From NCBI GenBank assembly GCA_002105175.1, contig MCGE01000008.1, positions 992,001 through 1,056,000 of the forward strand: a stretch of 64,000 bases of DNA, written 5' to 3'. The notes under the pieces are model-generated. The model worked only from the letters and a program-made list of their open reading frames with translations, did no database searches and was not told the DNA's origin. The stretch is from Absidia repens. Its lineage: Eukaryota; Mucoromycota; Mucoromycetes; Mucorales; Cunninghamellaceae. This document shows positions 23,004 through 34,489 of the stretch, piece by piece (the first letter of the stretch is position 1; every line of letters begins with the position of its first letter). The position numbers and the translations under genes are program-made.

Positions 23004-23720
23004 CTTTCAACCCCCGCCCACGTGAAATTTTTCTCTCTCCGTCTTTTCTTTCGGATCTCTTTCTTTTTGATTATTTTTTTTTTCTTTCATTTTTTCTTCA
23101 TCATTCAACTTCTGTGGGGTTATGTTGAACTTAGAATAGTACCAGGACTAGTTTAGAAGTAGTTTCAGTTCAGGGATTACAAGATGCATGGGGAAACCCT
23201 TTCATTTTGTATTCAGGATTTGGGACCCGCCATTAGTTGAAGTCTTCATTAACTTAACTTAGTGTTAGCGTGTCCATACTTTGTATCTACATCTGAATAA
23301 CATATGACTTTTTTATATACTTCAATAAAAAAAATGCCCTATTAGCACACCCCATGTCTTACCCTTACAATTATTTTTTACTACCATGATTAGTATTGAC
23401 CGTTGTTATGTTTCAATGGTAGACGTCCCTGTAGACTTTCACACGCTCTATACAACATAATAGCTCTCCTTTTACAATTGCTTTTTTTTTATTAGTGTTG
23501 ACCATTCTTCAAATCTCACATTTAGCTCCCTCATGCTACCACCAATAGACCCTCCCAATAAGTCCTTTAATACAATGAACCCTTCGTCGTTTGTTTTAGT
23601 ATCTACAAATATAATCAATAAAATATACGTATTTACTAACTATACCCTGACCTATCGAATAATAATAATAATAAATTGCTATTGTAGATTTTTTGTGAGT
23701 GTCCTATCAAATATTTGATT
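23004..23720 (+). repeat. Dispersed repeat, copy A
   Basis: Full-length plus-strand copy. CCCGCCCACGTGAA (CACGTG at 23019-23024), pyrimidine tract 23030-23105, core from about 23135 (AGGACTAGTTTAGAAG) through GGGATTACAAGATGCATGGG (about 23173) and CCCTTTCATTTTG, then CATACTTTGTATCTACATC (about 23274) and AATAACATATGAC. The 3' half carries several degenerate units beginning TTCAATAAAA (about 23322) or TCAATAAAATATAC (about 23617). The core is identical to copies B and D over at least 29 nt. Confidence 0.8.
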
Positions 23721-24105
23721 GCTAGTTCACCCACTATAACTACTCCCCACATACCCCAATAGTTAGTTGGCAGACTTTTGATCATTAAATTAAGCATTGC
23801 CTTCATATAAACAATCAACACTTTTCTACCCACGTAAGTGCACCCAAATTATATCCCGTCCCACCCCATGCAAGCAAAACAAAACAACGAAAACCAAATA
23901 TATTATATAAGACTTTATAAAAATGTATAAAATGAATCTATTCAGCAAGTGACATATGTATAAAATAATAAAATAGTAAAAGGTAAAACTAAGAGATGTA
24001 TACTATGTTTAAATGATACATATAAAATAACTAAACTAAGTAACGGATATCGTAACACTAAAACTAAAACTAAGACTACGGCCAACACCAGGATTTTGCA
24101 CCAGT

Positions 24106-27100
24106 TTATACAGATCCAACAATTTCATCCGCCTTTTGTAGCGCTTCGATCATTTTCTTGCATTCCTTTCGTCGCTGTTGAGTAAATTCAGATTCTTCTA
24201 GAAGGTCGTCCAGGACATCAGCCTTATATAATTCAGTTAGTAGTTCGCGTTGTAATTCTTCCTTGGCGTGGCTGACGAGTTTGAGCATAATGGCCTTAGG
24301 TACCATATCAATCATTGTGCGCTTGACAATATTGTAATATGATTGGATCAATAATTCTATGCACACAAAAGAAAAACAATATTAGTATTTTATTTCTGAG
24401 GGTTTTATTTTTTTCTTTTTCTAATCCTACTTATCACTTCGGTTTCCATAAATTCACGATCTGATAATGCGCCAGTTGCTTTGAGTGATTGGGGTGGCTA
24501 AAATTAAAGACAGAAGGTTAGTTAGTACCAATGCATTGCAATAGAGTATATAAGGATATGACTTACAGCATCCATCATTCCACTTGTTTTCTTCGTTTTC
24601 TTGTTACCAGAGAAGAAGCTTCCAAAGAAACTGTTGTCATCACTAGTAGGGGTAGTAGTAGGGTGGTTGGCTTGAAGAGCATGTTGCTGTTGTGATGATT
24701 TTTGTTGTTGCTTTCCATCCGTAATCGCTGAAGGAGGTTGGTTTTTACTTTGAAGCTGTTCGTTGACCATAGCGATAGCTTGATGGCCATTCAAAAAGTC
24801 AGGATGTCCAGTATTAATATAACATGCTTCCATCCTATGTTAAAAATTAGTTAATAATAATAACAAAGGTGGTTACACCCCCTCCCTTCTTTTCTTTTTA
24901 TACTTACGCTACAAGATCGGAAACAAGTTTTGTAGTGGGATTCAAAGCCTTTTTGAAGAATGACAAGACAACTTGATAAAATTTGTCCTTGAGAGTGGGG
25001 AATCGCTTGAAGAACTATAGAGAGAGAAAAAAAAAAGCAATAAGAATGTCATCTCTGTCTTTGATATAACTGTGATGGTGCAATATGTTACCTGTTTTCC
25101 CAGGAGTTGTCCCAAAATTCGCACTAATTCATCATACACCATGTTGATACATTTGATACTTGGTTCCTCTAAGCGTTTGATTTGTTGTTTGACAATCACT
25201 TCAAAGGCAGTCGTAGCCACAAATAAAGCAGGTGATGAGCCCTAATGATGATTATGGTACAACAAAAAGTCAATGAGAAAATATATACCACAATAACAAT
25301 GACTTTTTCAACTTACGGAGGAGTTGTACAGAATAGTACGTATATCCACATCTTTGATTTGTTCTAAGGGGTCGACGCTTTTCACACCATTCGAATAAAG
25401 TTCATGGAAGACAAAGCTGATACGAGCACCACCAGATAGTTCGAAGCTGGAGAGATCATTCGAGTTGCCGTCAATAATAGTGCGGAATTCAGTACAAAAT
25501 TCGGTAATGATGTTCAAAACCAAATTAGCTTGATTTGCAGAGCCGTCACCGAGAGGATCACCCAATTGAGCAAATTCTTGTTGGTATTTCACTAGAGCGT
25601 TTTGAATCTTGGCTTTGATTTCAGGAAGAGTGTTGCGGATGTGGTGCATCAAGATCATATTAAGTTTTCGAGCCAAAAAAGGGGTACCACAGTATTGAGC
25701 CTTGCTTCGATAAGCAGTGTGGCCTTCAAAGAAATCCTTTTCAGCTGTCAATGCTTTGGTGATGCTTTTCTTGCTGTCGATATCGCGCTGGCCACGATTC
25801 ACCACAGGAACATAACCTAAATACAATGACCATCGATCACAAAAGAGGCCAAAATAAATAAGTCCGTCAGTCAGTCATTCGTTCACTCGCATTTTTTGGG
25901 AGGGGACGGATAATTTACCTAAACGTAAAGGAATCACACGACCAGCTAAGATATCAATGACGTCAGTTCCTTGGTCCATCAAATCCACCTTTGTAAGCAC
26001 ACCGATTGTACGCAATCCTTCAGGGTCTACTTCTCTTGCTAGCTTCAATCCATCCGAGTTCGCCAAATCTTGATTTGCTGCGGTCACCGCCAAAATAATC
26101 GCGTTTGGTTTTGTGATGTACTTGAGAAGCATATCCCGAATTTGTTTTTCGATGTCTTTTGGCTGGTCTCCGACAGGTACCTGTAAGTAAAGCATCATAT
26201 CGAAAGTCAGTTAAAAACATCATCTGACTTGTACTATACATAATTATTTGATAAATTACCTTTGTCAAGCCAGGCAGGTCCACCATCGTCAGGGTCAAAA
26301 CATTCGGAGAGAAGATACGTAAATTAATGGGTTGTGGTGAGATACCTAAAACGGAAGAAGCAACAAGATGATAATGATTAGTCCCTTGTTTCATATAATT
26401 ATACCAATTGGTATCGCCTATCCTATTCCCGCCTTCAGTAACACATACATCCACACAAATCCATACATATATACACACATACGCATTTGTATTTTTTGTC
26501 TAGAATCTACTTACCAACATTCTTGCCAGTTTTGAGTTCAGTGTCCTTGACGATTTCTTCACGGATCTTGTCAAAGTTGTAGAATTTCTTTCCAGGTAGA
26601 TGGAGGAATTCACCCCACTGGTTAGGATCTTCATTTTCGTTCATATTGACTTCCTTGTCAGTTGATTTTTCAGCAGGCCGGTTGATGAGTTGTAGAATCT
26701 AGATATGTAGAAATATAGTAAACAATTCGTAAGTATGTCAAAAAGTACCCTTTCTATATATCTATATATATTGTTTCTTGTTTCTTACCAAAGGGCGGCG
26801 AGTAACGATCCCAGAACCTCGAGGGAGAAAGTCCCTGCCAACAATGTTCTCCAATACCGAAGATTTTCCACTGGATTGCGAGCCAATCACTGCTATCTCG
26901 GGCAAAGAAATTGGATTGTGTACACCAACAGTTGAGAAGGCGTCTTGTAGTTTGTTCACTAAAGGGATAATGTCAATCCAAGTGTATCAATAAAGGAGTT
27001 CAAAAATAAAAAATAAAAAACGCGTGAGACATAGATGATAGGTCTACTTCCCCTTTATTTCAATCCAGTTCGACCATGTCATGGTAGTCTTTTCTTTTCC

Positions 27101-27133
27101 TCTCTTACCTGTCTTGATGAGTTGGGAATCCAT
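24106..27133 (-). CDS. VPS1: Dynamin-family GTPase Vps1
   Basis: Dynamin-like GTPase for vacuolar sorting, endosomal fission and peroxisome division. Eleven exons on the minus strand: 27133-27109, 26958-26789, 26698-26515, 26345-26260, 26180-25919, 25816-~25317, 25241-25092, 25014-24908, 24834-24567, 24497-24431, 24356-24106. Motifs: [20 protein letters not shown] (P-loop), [26 protein letters not shown] (G3), [26 protein letters not shown] (G4). The middle domain keeps [14 protein letters not shown] and the C-terminus has a GED ([20 protein letters not shown]). A Gln/Ser/Thr-rich linker (about residues 560-620) replaces the PH domain, as in Vps1 and unlike classical dynamin. The first exon is only 25 nt (MDSQLIKT). 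Confidence 0.93.
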
Positions 27134-27380
27134 GTTTGAAGGAAAAACAATTGGATAAAAGACGAGTTGAAGAGAGATAAGTGAGTGAAAGGAAAAAGTA
27201 AAGTAGAGAAAAGAGAAAGAGATAAAAGAAAGACTTGGCGAAATTATTTGAAGTGACGCAGGCCAAAAGACCAAGAAAAAAAATCAAATTCATTTTCCGC
27301 CGTTCCCAATTTGGGCTGAAAGCTTAATCAATGACAGTAATGAGGATGGGTTTTTATTAGTAGAAAAATATGAAATGAAT

Positions 27381-28367
27381 TTACTGTAGATTTGTTCTCC
27401 AAATATCTTTGACAGCACTGAAATAATTTCTTTCTGGTAATAATCGTTTGTCTTGCACCGGCAAGGCACTGGCGGAGTATGGAAATCCACTGTAATAAGG
27501 ATGATGACCTCCCATGCCATAATAAGGATCATGCATGCCATAGGCATAGTCAAGAAGGCTACTACTTGGATATAAATAGGGCGAAGGACCATAAGGGTGA
27601 TGAGACATACCACCATAATATCCCCCACCACCACCCATACCCATTGGATAGTTCATCATTGCCATTCTATTAGCATATGGTGACATTGGCATTCCATTAT
27701 ACATCATACCATATTGTTGGTCGCCCCATTGAAAAGGATGAGGAGGATACATGGATGACGTAGGGAAACCACCAGGTGATGCTGTTGATGTTGCTGTTTG
27801 CTCTGGCCCATAGGGAGGTAATCTTGTGGAAGAATGACCTTTTCCTAAATAAGGATTGACGAATTGTGAATCAATCCCAGCCACCGATCTCATTCTTTTA
27901 CGAAAAGAGCCAAAAAATCCCCCGAAGATGCTGCTGCTGCTGCTGCTTCTTCAGGTGATGTTGGATGACCTTCATTCATAACTGGTGCCGTCATCTCCGG
28001 TTCAGCCGAAATTGGTATTGTTGCTTCAGGGCCAATGGCTGTTGATGGACCTGCTTGGAGATTTGGATCAGGTGCTATTGGATTCGTTGTCGCCGGCATC
28101 GTTTCACCTTTGATCACCGTAGGCTGCGAAAACATTGATATATGAATTAAAAAATTAAAAAAAAGGGGAAGCGACCGATAGGTGGGGAGTAAGTGATAAA
28201 AAGAAAATTGATCGAGGGAAAAAAAAAAGAGGATGAGAAAAAATGAAGAAAAAGAGATATTTCTCATGTTATTTATTTTTCTCATATAAACAAAAAAAAA
28301 CGACGTGTCTCTATCAACTTTGAAACCAATCATTGATTGGTTGGATTGTTAAGTCAAGACTTACCAT
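27381..28367 (-). CDS. Gly/Tyr/Pro-rich protein of unknown function, frame broken once
   Basis: Minus strand. A likely first coding exon is just ATG (28367-28365) followed at once by gtaagt; the acceptor ...ttcgcag lies at 28124 and the next exon reads PTVIKGETMPATTNPIAPDP. An in-frame ATG at 28135 inside the intron is an alternative start (MFSQPTVIKG). After SPEEAAAAAASSGDF the frame ends (TGA at 27890), while the next frame carries on as GSFRKRMRSVAGIDSQF and then a Tyr/Gly/Met/Pro-rich part (GMGGGGGYYGGMSHHPYG) to the stop at 27381. One extra T in the T6 run near 27912 would join the two. The composition suggests a disordered or RNA-associated protein, but I recognise no domain. Confidence 0.55.
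28326..28340. promoter_or_regulatory. Palindromic double CCAAT box
   Basis: CCAATCATTGATTGG is an inverted pair of CCAAT boxes sharing their flanks, with another GGTTGG just after. It lies between two divergently transcribed genes (Gly/Tyr-rich protein on minus, acyltransferase starting at 28625 on plus). If the minus gene really starts at 28367, the site is inside its first intron; if at 28135, it is in the shared promoter. Confidence 0.45.
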
Positions 28368-28624
28368 TTTTTTTTGTTACTTTCAATTACACCTTTTTGC
28401 ATGAATAAATCATGGGGTTCATCTTTTTTCCTTATCCGCCTTGAAATTTTTTTTAGGGGGCGGGTCAATGGCCATGTGAAAAAAAAAAGGTGGAAAGGTG
28501 GTATGCTTTTTTAAATCCCGCTCCATTTTTCCCCCAAAGTTCGAGTCAGTTTTCTTTTTTTGAAACGGCACATTCTTCTTTACTACTTTTTTTTCTCTTC
28601 AATTCTTTATTTCTTTTTTACACC

Positions 28625-30514
28625 ATGCCTTTTGGTGCTGGTCACGAACTTGTTTGTTTAATATCAAGAACTGCATTATGGTCCTTCTTCACAGATATCA
28701 AACTCGAGAATGCTCACTTGGCTCCAACTGACATACCTCTCATTGTGTAAGTTAAGCCAATGGACCTTCTTTTATCTCATGGCTTTCTCGGATGTTTTTT
28801 TTTTTTTTTTTTTTTTTATCTATTTTACTTATTGTCTGATACTTGCTCATTATTTCTATAGTGCGGCTACTCATCACAACATGGTTGTTGATCCTGCTGT
28901 CCTTTCGGTCACTTTTCCTGGCCAACGCCGTTTGCACTACTGGGCCAAAAATACTATGTTCAAGCACCCATATGCCAAAGTATTCCTCGAAAATTGTGGT
29001 GTGGTGCCTGTCGATCGAACAACAAAAGAAAATTCTCTACTATATTCTTCGACCTTTGATGTCCTTCGTTTAGGCGAAGCGGTTGCTGTATTCCCTGAAG
29101 GCACAAGTCATACTCTTCCTCGTCTTGGTCTTTACAAAGATGGTGCCAGTTTTGTAAGTTGAAGGAAAGGGAAGGGGGTTATTAGTGAACGCGTATGATA
29201 TTATATGTACATGCCAGAGCTTATTTGCCTCATATTATATTACTTTTTAGGCTGCCTTAGAATACGCAAAACTACTACTTGAAAATCCTCAACCAAATTC
29301 TGATGGTTCATTACCAAAACAAGCTGCTGTCCTTCCTGTCGGGATTGTATACCCGGAAAAATCGAAATACCGAAGCGTGGTGATTGTCAGGTATGAAAGT
29401 GGATTGATCTGGTGATTTAGTGCTATGATAACAAGCGATTGACCATTTGATTTTTTTTTTTTTTTGTACATACAAACAGATATGGCGAACCTATTTATAT
29501 CGATAAATACTTGAAAGTTTATCTGGAAGAACCAAAAAAGGGTGCCAAGCAACTGACAAGAGATATCGAACTGGCCACTGAAAAACTGACTGTGAATGCT
29601 CCCAACTGGGAAATCCGTGATTCTGCGGAAATGGCCCGGCATCTCTTATTCCCTGGTGAAAATGGACTGATGAAGGATTATGTGCCAGTGACTCAAAGGT
29701 ATACTATATTTATTCTTCGTTAAAAAAGAAAGACTGGGGAAAGCGCATACTGATAGAACCTTATAGCTTGATAGACTGTATGACGGAAATCGGTGCCAAG
29801 GATCCATCAATAACAACATTACAACACAGTTTACGTGTATACAAGATGGAGCTGGAGGATCTTCGTCTCAAGGACTCACATATCGCTAATTACAATGAAA
29901 AGAACATCACGGCGGCATCAACCACGGTGGAACTTCTACGCCGCACATTGACTTCTTTGCTTGATCTTCCTTTATTTTTACCAGGCTTGATGGTCCATCT
30001 TCCTCTTTATGTGGCGGGTTATTTTGCCGGAAAGTCTGAAATCTATGAAGAAGTGCGTGCTCAAAACAAGATCTTTTTTGGTCTGGCGTTGCTTCCACTG
30101 ATTTATATTTTCGCCTTTTTATGGGGTTGGTATGTGATCTTCGGCGGTACTTTCTTTGGCTTCTTCGTTGCCGTGGCCACTCTTGGTGTCTTTGTATGGT
30201 ATCACAATGTGTCGATCGACGAACGGTATGAAAATTTCAAAGACTTGACGGGGCGCTGGCGCTTATTCGATGCTGTTGTGCTCGGTCGTGGCATGTGGCG
30301 ACGAAAGGAACGAATCCTGCAACTCAAACTTCTGCGACAAGAAAACCTTGTGGCCCTGCGGCACATGATCAAAACACATAAGTCAGACAATGGTGAGGTG
30401 CATCAGGTATGGTTGGCTATTCGAAGACGTGTACAAGAACTTGGTGATACATCAAAGCTTCATGGTCGACGAAGAATGCTGGCGAAACAATTCGAATGGT
30501 CATTTGAAGGATAG
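28625..30514 (+). CDS. PlsC-type glycerol-3-phosphate/1-acylglycerol-phosphate acyltransferase (Gpt2/Sct1-like)
   Basis: Membrane acyltransferase of early glycerolipid synthesis, 506 residues. Exons 28625-28746, 28862-29153, 29251-29390, 29480-29698, 29767-30514, all in phase. The HX4D motif is HNMVVD (within ATHHNMVVDPAVLS), block II is GVVPVDR, block III is FPEGTSHTLPRLGLYKDGA, and block IV is VLPVGIVYPEKSKY. Two hydrophobic hairpins follow near the C-terminus (LDLPLFLPGLMVHLPLYVAG and IFFGLALLPLIYIFAFLWGW), the arrangement seen in yeast Gpt2 and Sct1. It is shorter than the yeast enzymes (about 750 residues). The substrate (G3P, DHAP or LPA) cannot be fixed from sequence. The ATG follows a pyrimidine-rich leader. 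Confidence 0.85.
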
Positions 30515-30831
30515 TTTAGTTATAGATTTTATTATATTGTCATGTTAGTTTAGGTTATCATTTATCCTCATTTAGTTTATACATTTTGAATAAAAATTCC
30601 CCTACTCTTTATATTACATGTCCTTATTTTTTATTTTTATTTTATTTGTCTTTTTGATAATGATAATGATGATCCCTACCGCAGCTTTTCTCCTTTGCTT
30701 TGATCATGATCATCAGGTCAAGACTGTGCGGCGTTTTAATGTTCTGCGGTGGCTGCGGAGTGTATTTCGATTTTCAATAAGTGTGCGATCTCTTTACAAA
30801 TGTTGGATTCCTTCCTTTTTTCGCATACACA
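30515..30831. promoter_or_regulatory. Intergenic region, eS27 promoter
   Basis: 317 nt between the acyltransferase stop and the eS27 start. AATAAAAATTCCCC at about 30590 is a probable poly(A) signal for the upstream gene. The right side is the eS27 promoter, with GATCATGATCATCAGG (partly palindromic, about 30702) but no obvious TATA box. No gene seen. Confidence 0.4.
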
Positions 30832-31496
30832 ATGACCGTAAGTCAATATATGAAGGATAAACAGTGTGATAAGACTTGTTTGACGTCTTGATAGCGAAAT
30901 GGTTGGATGGATGAGTGTTGCTTTTATGGATGGATGAAGAGATTGATATATTGATGGATGGATGGAATTATCATTTGTGGAAATATATCCAAGGGCTTTT
31001 CAAGGTGACATTTGCAGGCCTATAGAAATGTACATGTCATTGTTGTTATTTTATTCCTTTTTAGCAACCACTTTGATATATTTCTGACTTTTGATATTGG
31101 GGAAATATCGAATACTCATAGATCAAGTACGTTGACTGACCTTTTTTTTTTTTTTTTGTATGTTTAGTTGGCCGTCGATCTTCTTCACCCTACCGTTGAA
31201 CACGAAAAGCGCTCTCACAAGCTTAAGCGTCTTGTGCAATCTCCCAACTCTTACTTCATGGACGTCAAGTGCCCTGGTATGAATAGTGATACGTGAATAT
31301 AGGGAACTTGAGCGCCACCGTCGCTAACTGGATTTTTTTTCTTTTTGTCTCGATAGGTTGTTTGAACATCAGCACTGTCTTCTCCCATGCTCAAACTGTT
31401 GTGCTCTGCTCCTCTTGCGGTACCGTCTTGTGCCAACCCACTGGTGGTCGTGCTCGTTTGACTGAAGGTTCCTCTTTCCGCAAGAAGGCCAACTAA
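30832..31496 (+). CDS. RPS27: 40S ribosomal protein eS27
   Basis: Small-subunit ribosomal protein with a C4 zinc finger. Exons 30832-30837 (ATG ACC only), 31168-31276, 31357-31496. The joined protein begins [16 protein letters not shown] and contains [35 protein letters not shown] and [19 protein letters not shown]; the zinc ligands are CPGC and CSSC. About 84 residues, the normal length. The first coding exon has two codons and a gtaagt donor, followed by a 330-nt intron, long for this window and typical of ribosomal protein genes; it holds a GGAT-rich stretch (about 30900-30965). The third exon completes the finger. Very secure. Confidence 0.95.
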
Positions 31497-32360
31497 AAAA
31501 GAAAAGCAACTTTCAACTACACAACAATTTCGCCCAACTTGTCTCTTTTATTCGAATTGGTGGGATCTTATGTGGGTTGATGATTGTATACTGTTTTTAT
31601 TGTAGTTTAGATTTGTTGTTTTATCAGTTATGATCCTCTGGACATATGCTTCCATCCAATAAAAAAATATCAAAATTGACAGGCATGCATATATACTTCT
31701 CTTTTTTTCATTTTATTGGACGATTCTTTACTTACAGTTTATTAACCTTAAATTGAGACGAGGGTAAAATAAATTAAGACGGTGTATAATAAAATTGGGA
31801 TGGGCAAGAAATAATGTAGGTCATGGATGGGGGAAAAAAAAGAAGCACATTAGCATACATTTTTTAAAATGTTGATATTCATCTTTTTAAAACCTTACAT
31901 CAATAATGAAACTGCAATATTCGCTGCATTTTTAGCAGGTACTAGAACAGCCCGAAACAAGGCAGAAAAAAATGATAGGCACATGCTACTGGAGGGGCGG
32001 CAGCCGAGCTCAGCAAGTAGATATTTTAGGGAGAAAATTGTTTCAAAAGTTCATCCTTCAACCGGGTCAAAACCATTTGGAAAAAAGAAAAGAAAGGCGG
32101 AAAAAGAGAGAGCAGTGTAAATGTCGTCCTAATTTTCAGTTTCCAATGTCCATAAAAAATTGCTCCCCGTCTCAATTGAAACTTAAAACACTGTAGCGGG
32201 TTGGGGTGCGATGGGTTTGGGGAGAGGTAGGTGAACCGTCTTTGCCGCTACAACGGACATTGAATTTTTTATTTTTGTTGGAAGGCACGAGTTTTTATAT
32301 ATCAGGAACTACCCTTCCGCATTATTTTTTTTTTCTTTGGCTAGAAATACACACACCACA
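31497..32360. other. Intergenic region
   Basis: No gene seen. 3' flank of eS27 (AATAAAAAAATATC at about 31660) and 5' flank of Atg29. Short ORFs at 31869-32196 are low-complexity. A T-run and a possible TATA (TTTTTATATATC, about 32291) precede the Atg29 ATG at 32361. Confidence 0.4.
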
Positions 32361-34489
32361 ATGGACCTGGAAAAGGAGATGCATGTCGTCATTAAACTAC
32401 CTTTTAGAAGGCCCTCTGACTTCGTTGAACCACCTCCTGTAGGTTACAAACACTCTCATACGCTCGCTTATTGTACTCACGCACTCACCTTTTTACTTTT
32501 ACAGGTTGTGTGGACTGAAGATATGGAACACCAGCTATGGAAACATATAAATCAAAAACATACCGATTGTAAGAAAAGTTTTCTTTTTCCAAAGGAATGT
32601 ACTTATGCTCTGTTTTCTTCGGTTTGAAAACCTAGGGAACTATATTGCTGAACAGTTTGGAATTCCTACACCTTACTTGGTTCGTCATGCTGCCTTCATG
32701 TATGAAACTCAACTTCGTGGAATTCAACAGCAACTTCGCCTAAGTGAGGCTGGCAAACCTACCACCATCTCTTCATCACCACCACCCGTCGTGTCGACTT
32801 CAACGTCTTCAAGTGCCACCTATCGCTCCAGTGGGCCCTCCAGTCAAAGACAAGGTAATTCTATAGACCATTCGCAAGCATTTGCAAACTCACTAGACAC
32901 ATTAGAATGTCTAGGGGAAGAGCGCTATATACTCACTTACTTTCTCCATTACAGTTCGGCCCGTATCATCTTCGTCTACCTCATCACAAACGTATCAGCA
33001 GCAACGAAACTTGACAGTATCAAAAAACGCGCAGGACCATCACAATGAAGATACTGCTTTTCTTTTAACGACATTGACAGCAACGAGATCCGGAAACACA
33101 CCAAGTAATGACACCACCAGGGGTTCTACAATATCGCAACCATCAGTACATACTTCCCCGATATCTCGACATGGTGATAACCGGCACTTGATGGCAACTC
33201 ATATTCCAATAGCACCTTCCTCTTCAAACATGGACATTGAAATACCTGCAATGGCAACCGCACCACCATATCAGTATCAACACTTGACACATGATGATTC
33301 AATGATGCTTTCAGCTATATCAAATGTATCACCAAGGAATAAATCCAACCATAACAACAACATCGTCGACAACGACAGCACGGAATTCGCATCATTGACT
33401 CCACGCGATGTCGATTCTATTGGCCCTGGTCAGCAGATCCAGAATTACCGAAATCAACCACCTGATGACATCAAAACTTGCTTATCCCATGATACAGGAA
33501 CTCAACAAAACGTGGATTTGCGAATGGAGGGGGTGGGAATACCATATTACAATACCAGGGATCGAGACGAAAATCATGGCGAAGAAGGCTATGACGATTC
33601 TGCGAACTTTTTCGATGCTAACGGATATGCAAGAACGAGCGGTGGACTTGAAAATGACTACAGCCATAGCGATTTTGACGACGACGGTGGATTCAGCAAG
33701 CATTTTGAAAACATGAAACTGGATTTGGGGGAACCGGCGTTTTTACCATCAAGAAGAGTAGAAGGATCACAGTTACTCAGCAGTCTCCGGGCGTCATTTA
33801 GCAGAAGCGGAGGATCAATGTTATCAAAAGCACCTTCAACTACGGTCCCCTCCTCCTCTTCTTCGATATCGCCCACACAGCAACTGAATTCGTCAAATCC
33901 CATTTCGCCACCACGACCACCATACTCATTAGAAGAAAACCAACACCAACAACCATCGTCATCCATGGTACATTCAGCGGACAAACAAGTACCAAACCAC
34001 CCGAATTATGAGCATTCCTTTTCTCCAATGCATGAAGGTGACGAACCGGCTATCAAAACAACGACCACCAATAACGATACAAACCACAATAGCAGTGGTA
34101 GTAAAACAAAGATGGTGTTTGGACCTAGTCTCAGTCGCGCAACCTTGACTCAGCCCTCAAGCGAAACAAACAAAGATACCAGTAGTGCTCTCAGCTCGGT
34201 GGGATCCTCATTTAGTGATTTGTCAGGTAAGAACTGTGCGCCTTCATAAGTTGGAATATGAATGAGAAACTAATGTTTTTTCAAAATATACCAATATATA
34301 TCTATATGTATTATGTGATAGATTACTCAGTGACACAATCAGCTATGGAAGATGCTATTTTGTCAAAGTTGAACAATGGATCGAAAATGTAAGCTATGTT
34401 ACGATTGCGAACGTTGATTAAAACTTTTTGGCTCCACCTTTGATTATTATTATTTTAATAGGTCGTCTATGGCATTCTCAAAAACCTGA
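32361..34489 (+). CDS. ATG29: Autophagy-related protein Atg29
   Basis: Subunit of the Atg17-Atg29-Atg31 scaffold that organises the phagophore assembly site. Exons 32361-32438, 32505-32568, 32636-32854, 32955-34226, 34322-34388, 34462-34489; 575 residues. The N-terminal ~75 residues match the Atg29 N-terminal domain: HVVIKLPFRRPSDFVEPPP, VVWTEDMEHQLWKHI, DWNYIAEQFGIPTPYLVRHA and MYETQLRGIQQQLR. The remaining ~500 residues are Ser/Asn/Pro/Thr-rich and look disordered, many times the length of the yeast protein (about 210 residues in total). The last exon codes only eight residues, MSSMAFSKT-like, and both last introns are canonical. The domain call is firm; the tail exons rest on splice signals and open frame only. 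Confidence 0.85.

Larger units (their letters stand above)
22292..24105. other. Convergent intergenic region with two abutting repeat copies
   Basis: No protein gene seen between the glucuronokinase stop and the Vps1 stop. A truncated minus-strand repeat (about 22690-22981) abuts a full plus-strand repeat (about 23004-23720) across a run of 24 A at 22980-23003. A (TA)n microsatellite lies at 22823-22847. An ORF at 22434-22625 has no support. 23720-24105 is AT-rich 3' flank of Vps1. Confidence 0.55.

Noticed and set aside
30900..30965. GGAT-rich stretch in eS27 intron 1 as a snoRNA
   Set aside because: No paired C (RUGAUGA) and D (CUGA) boxes with a terminal stem were found.
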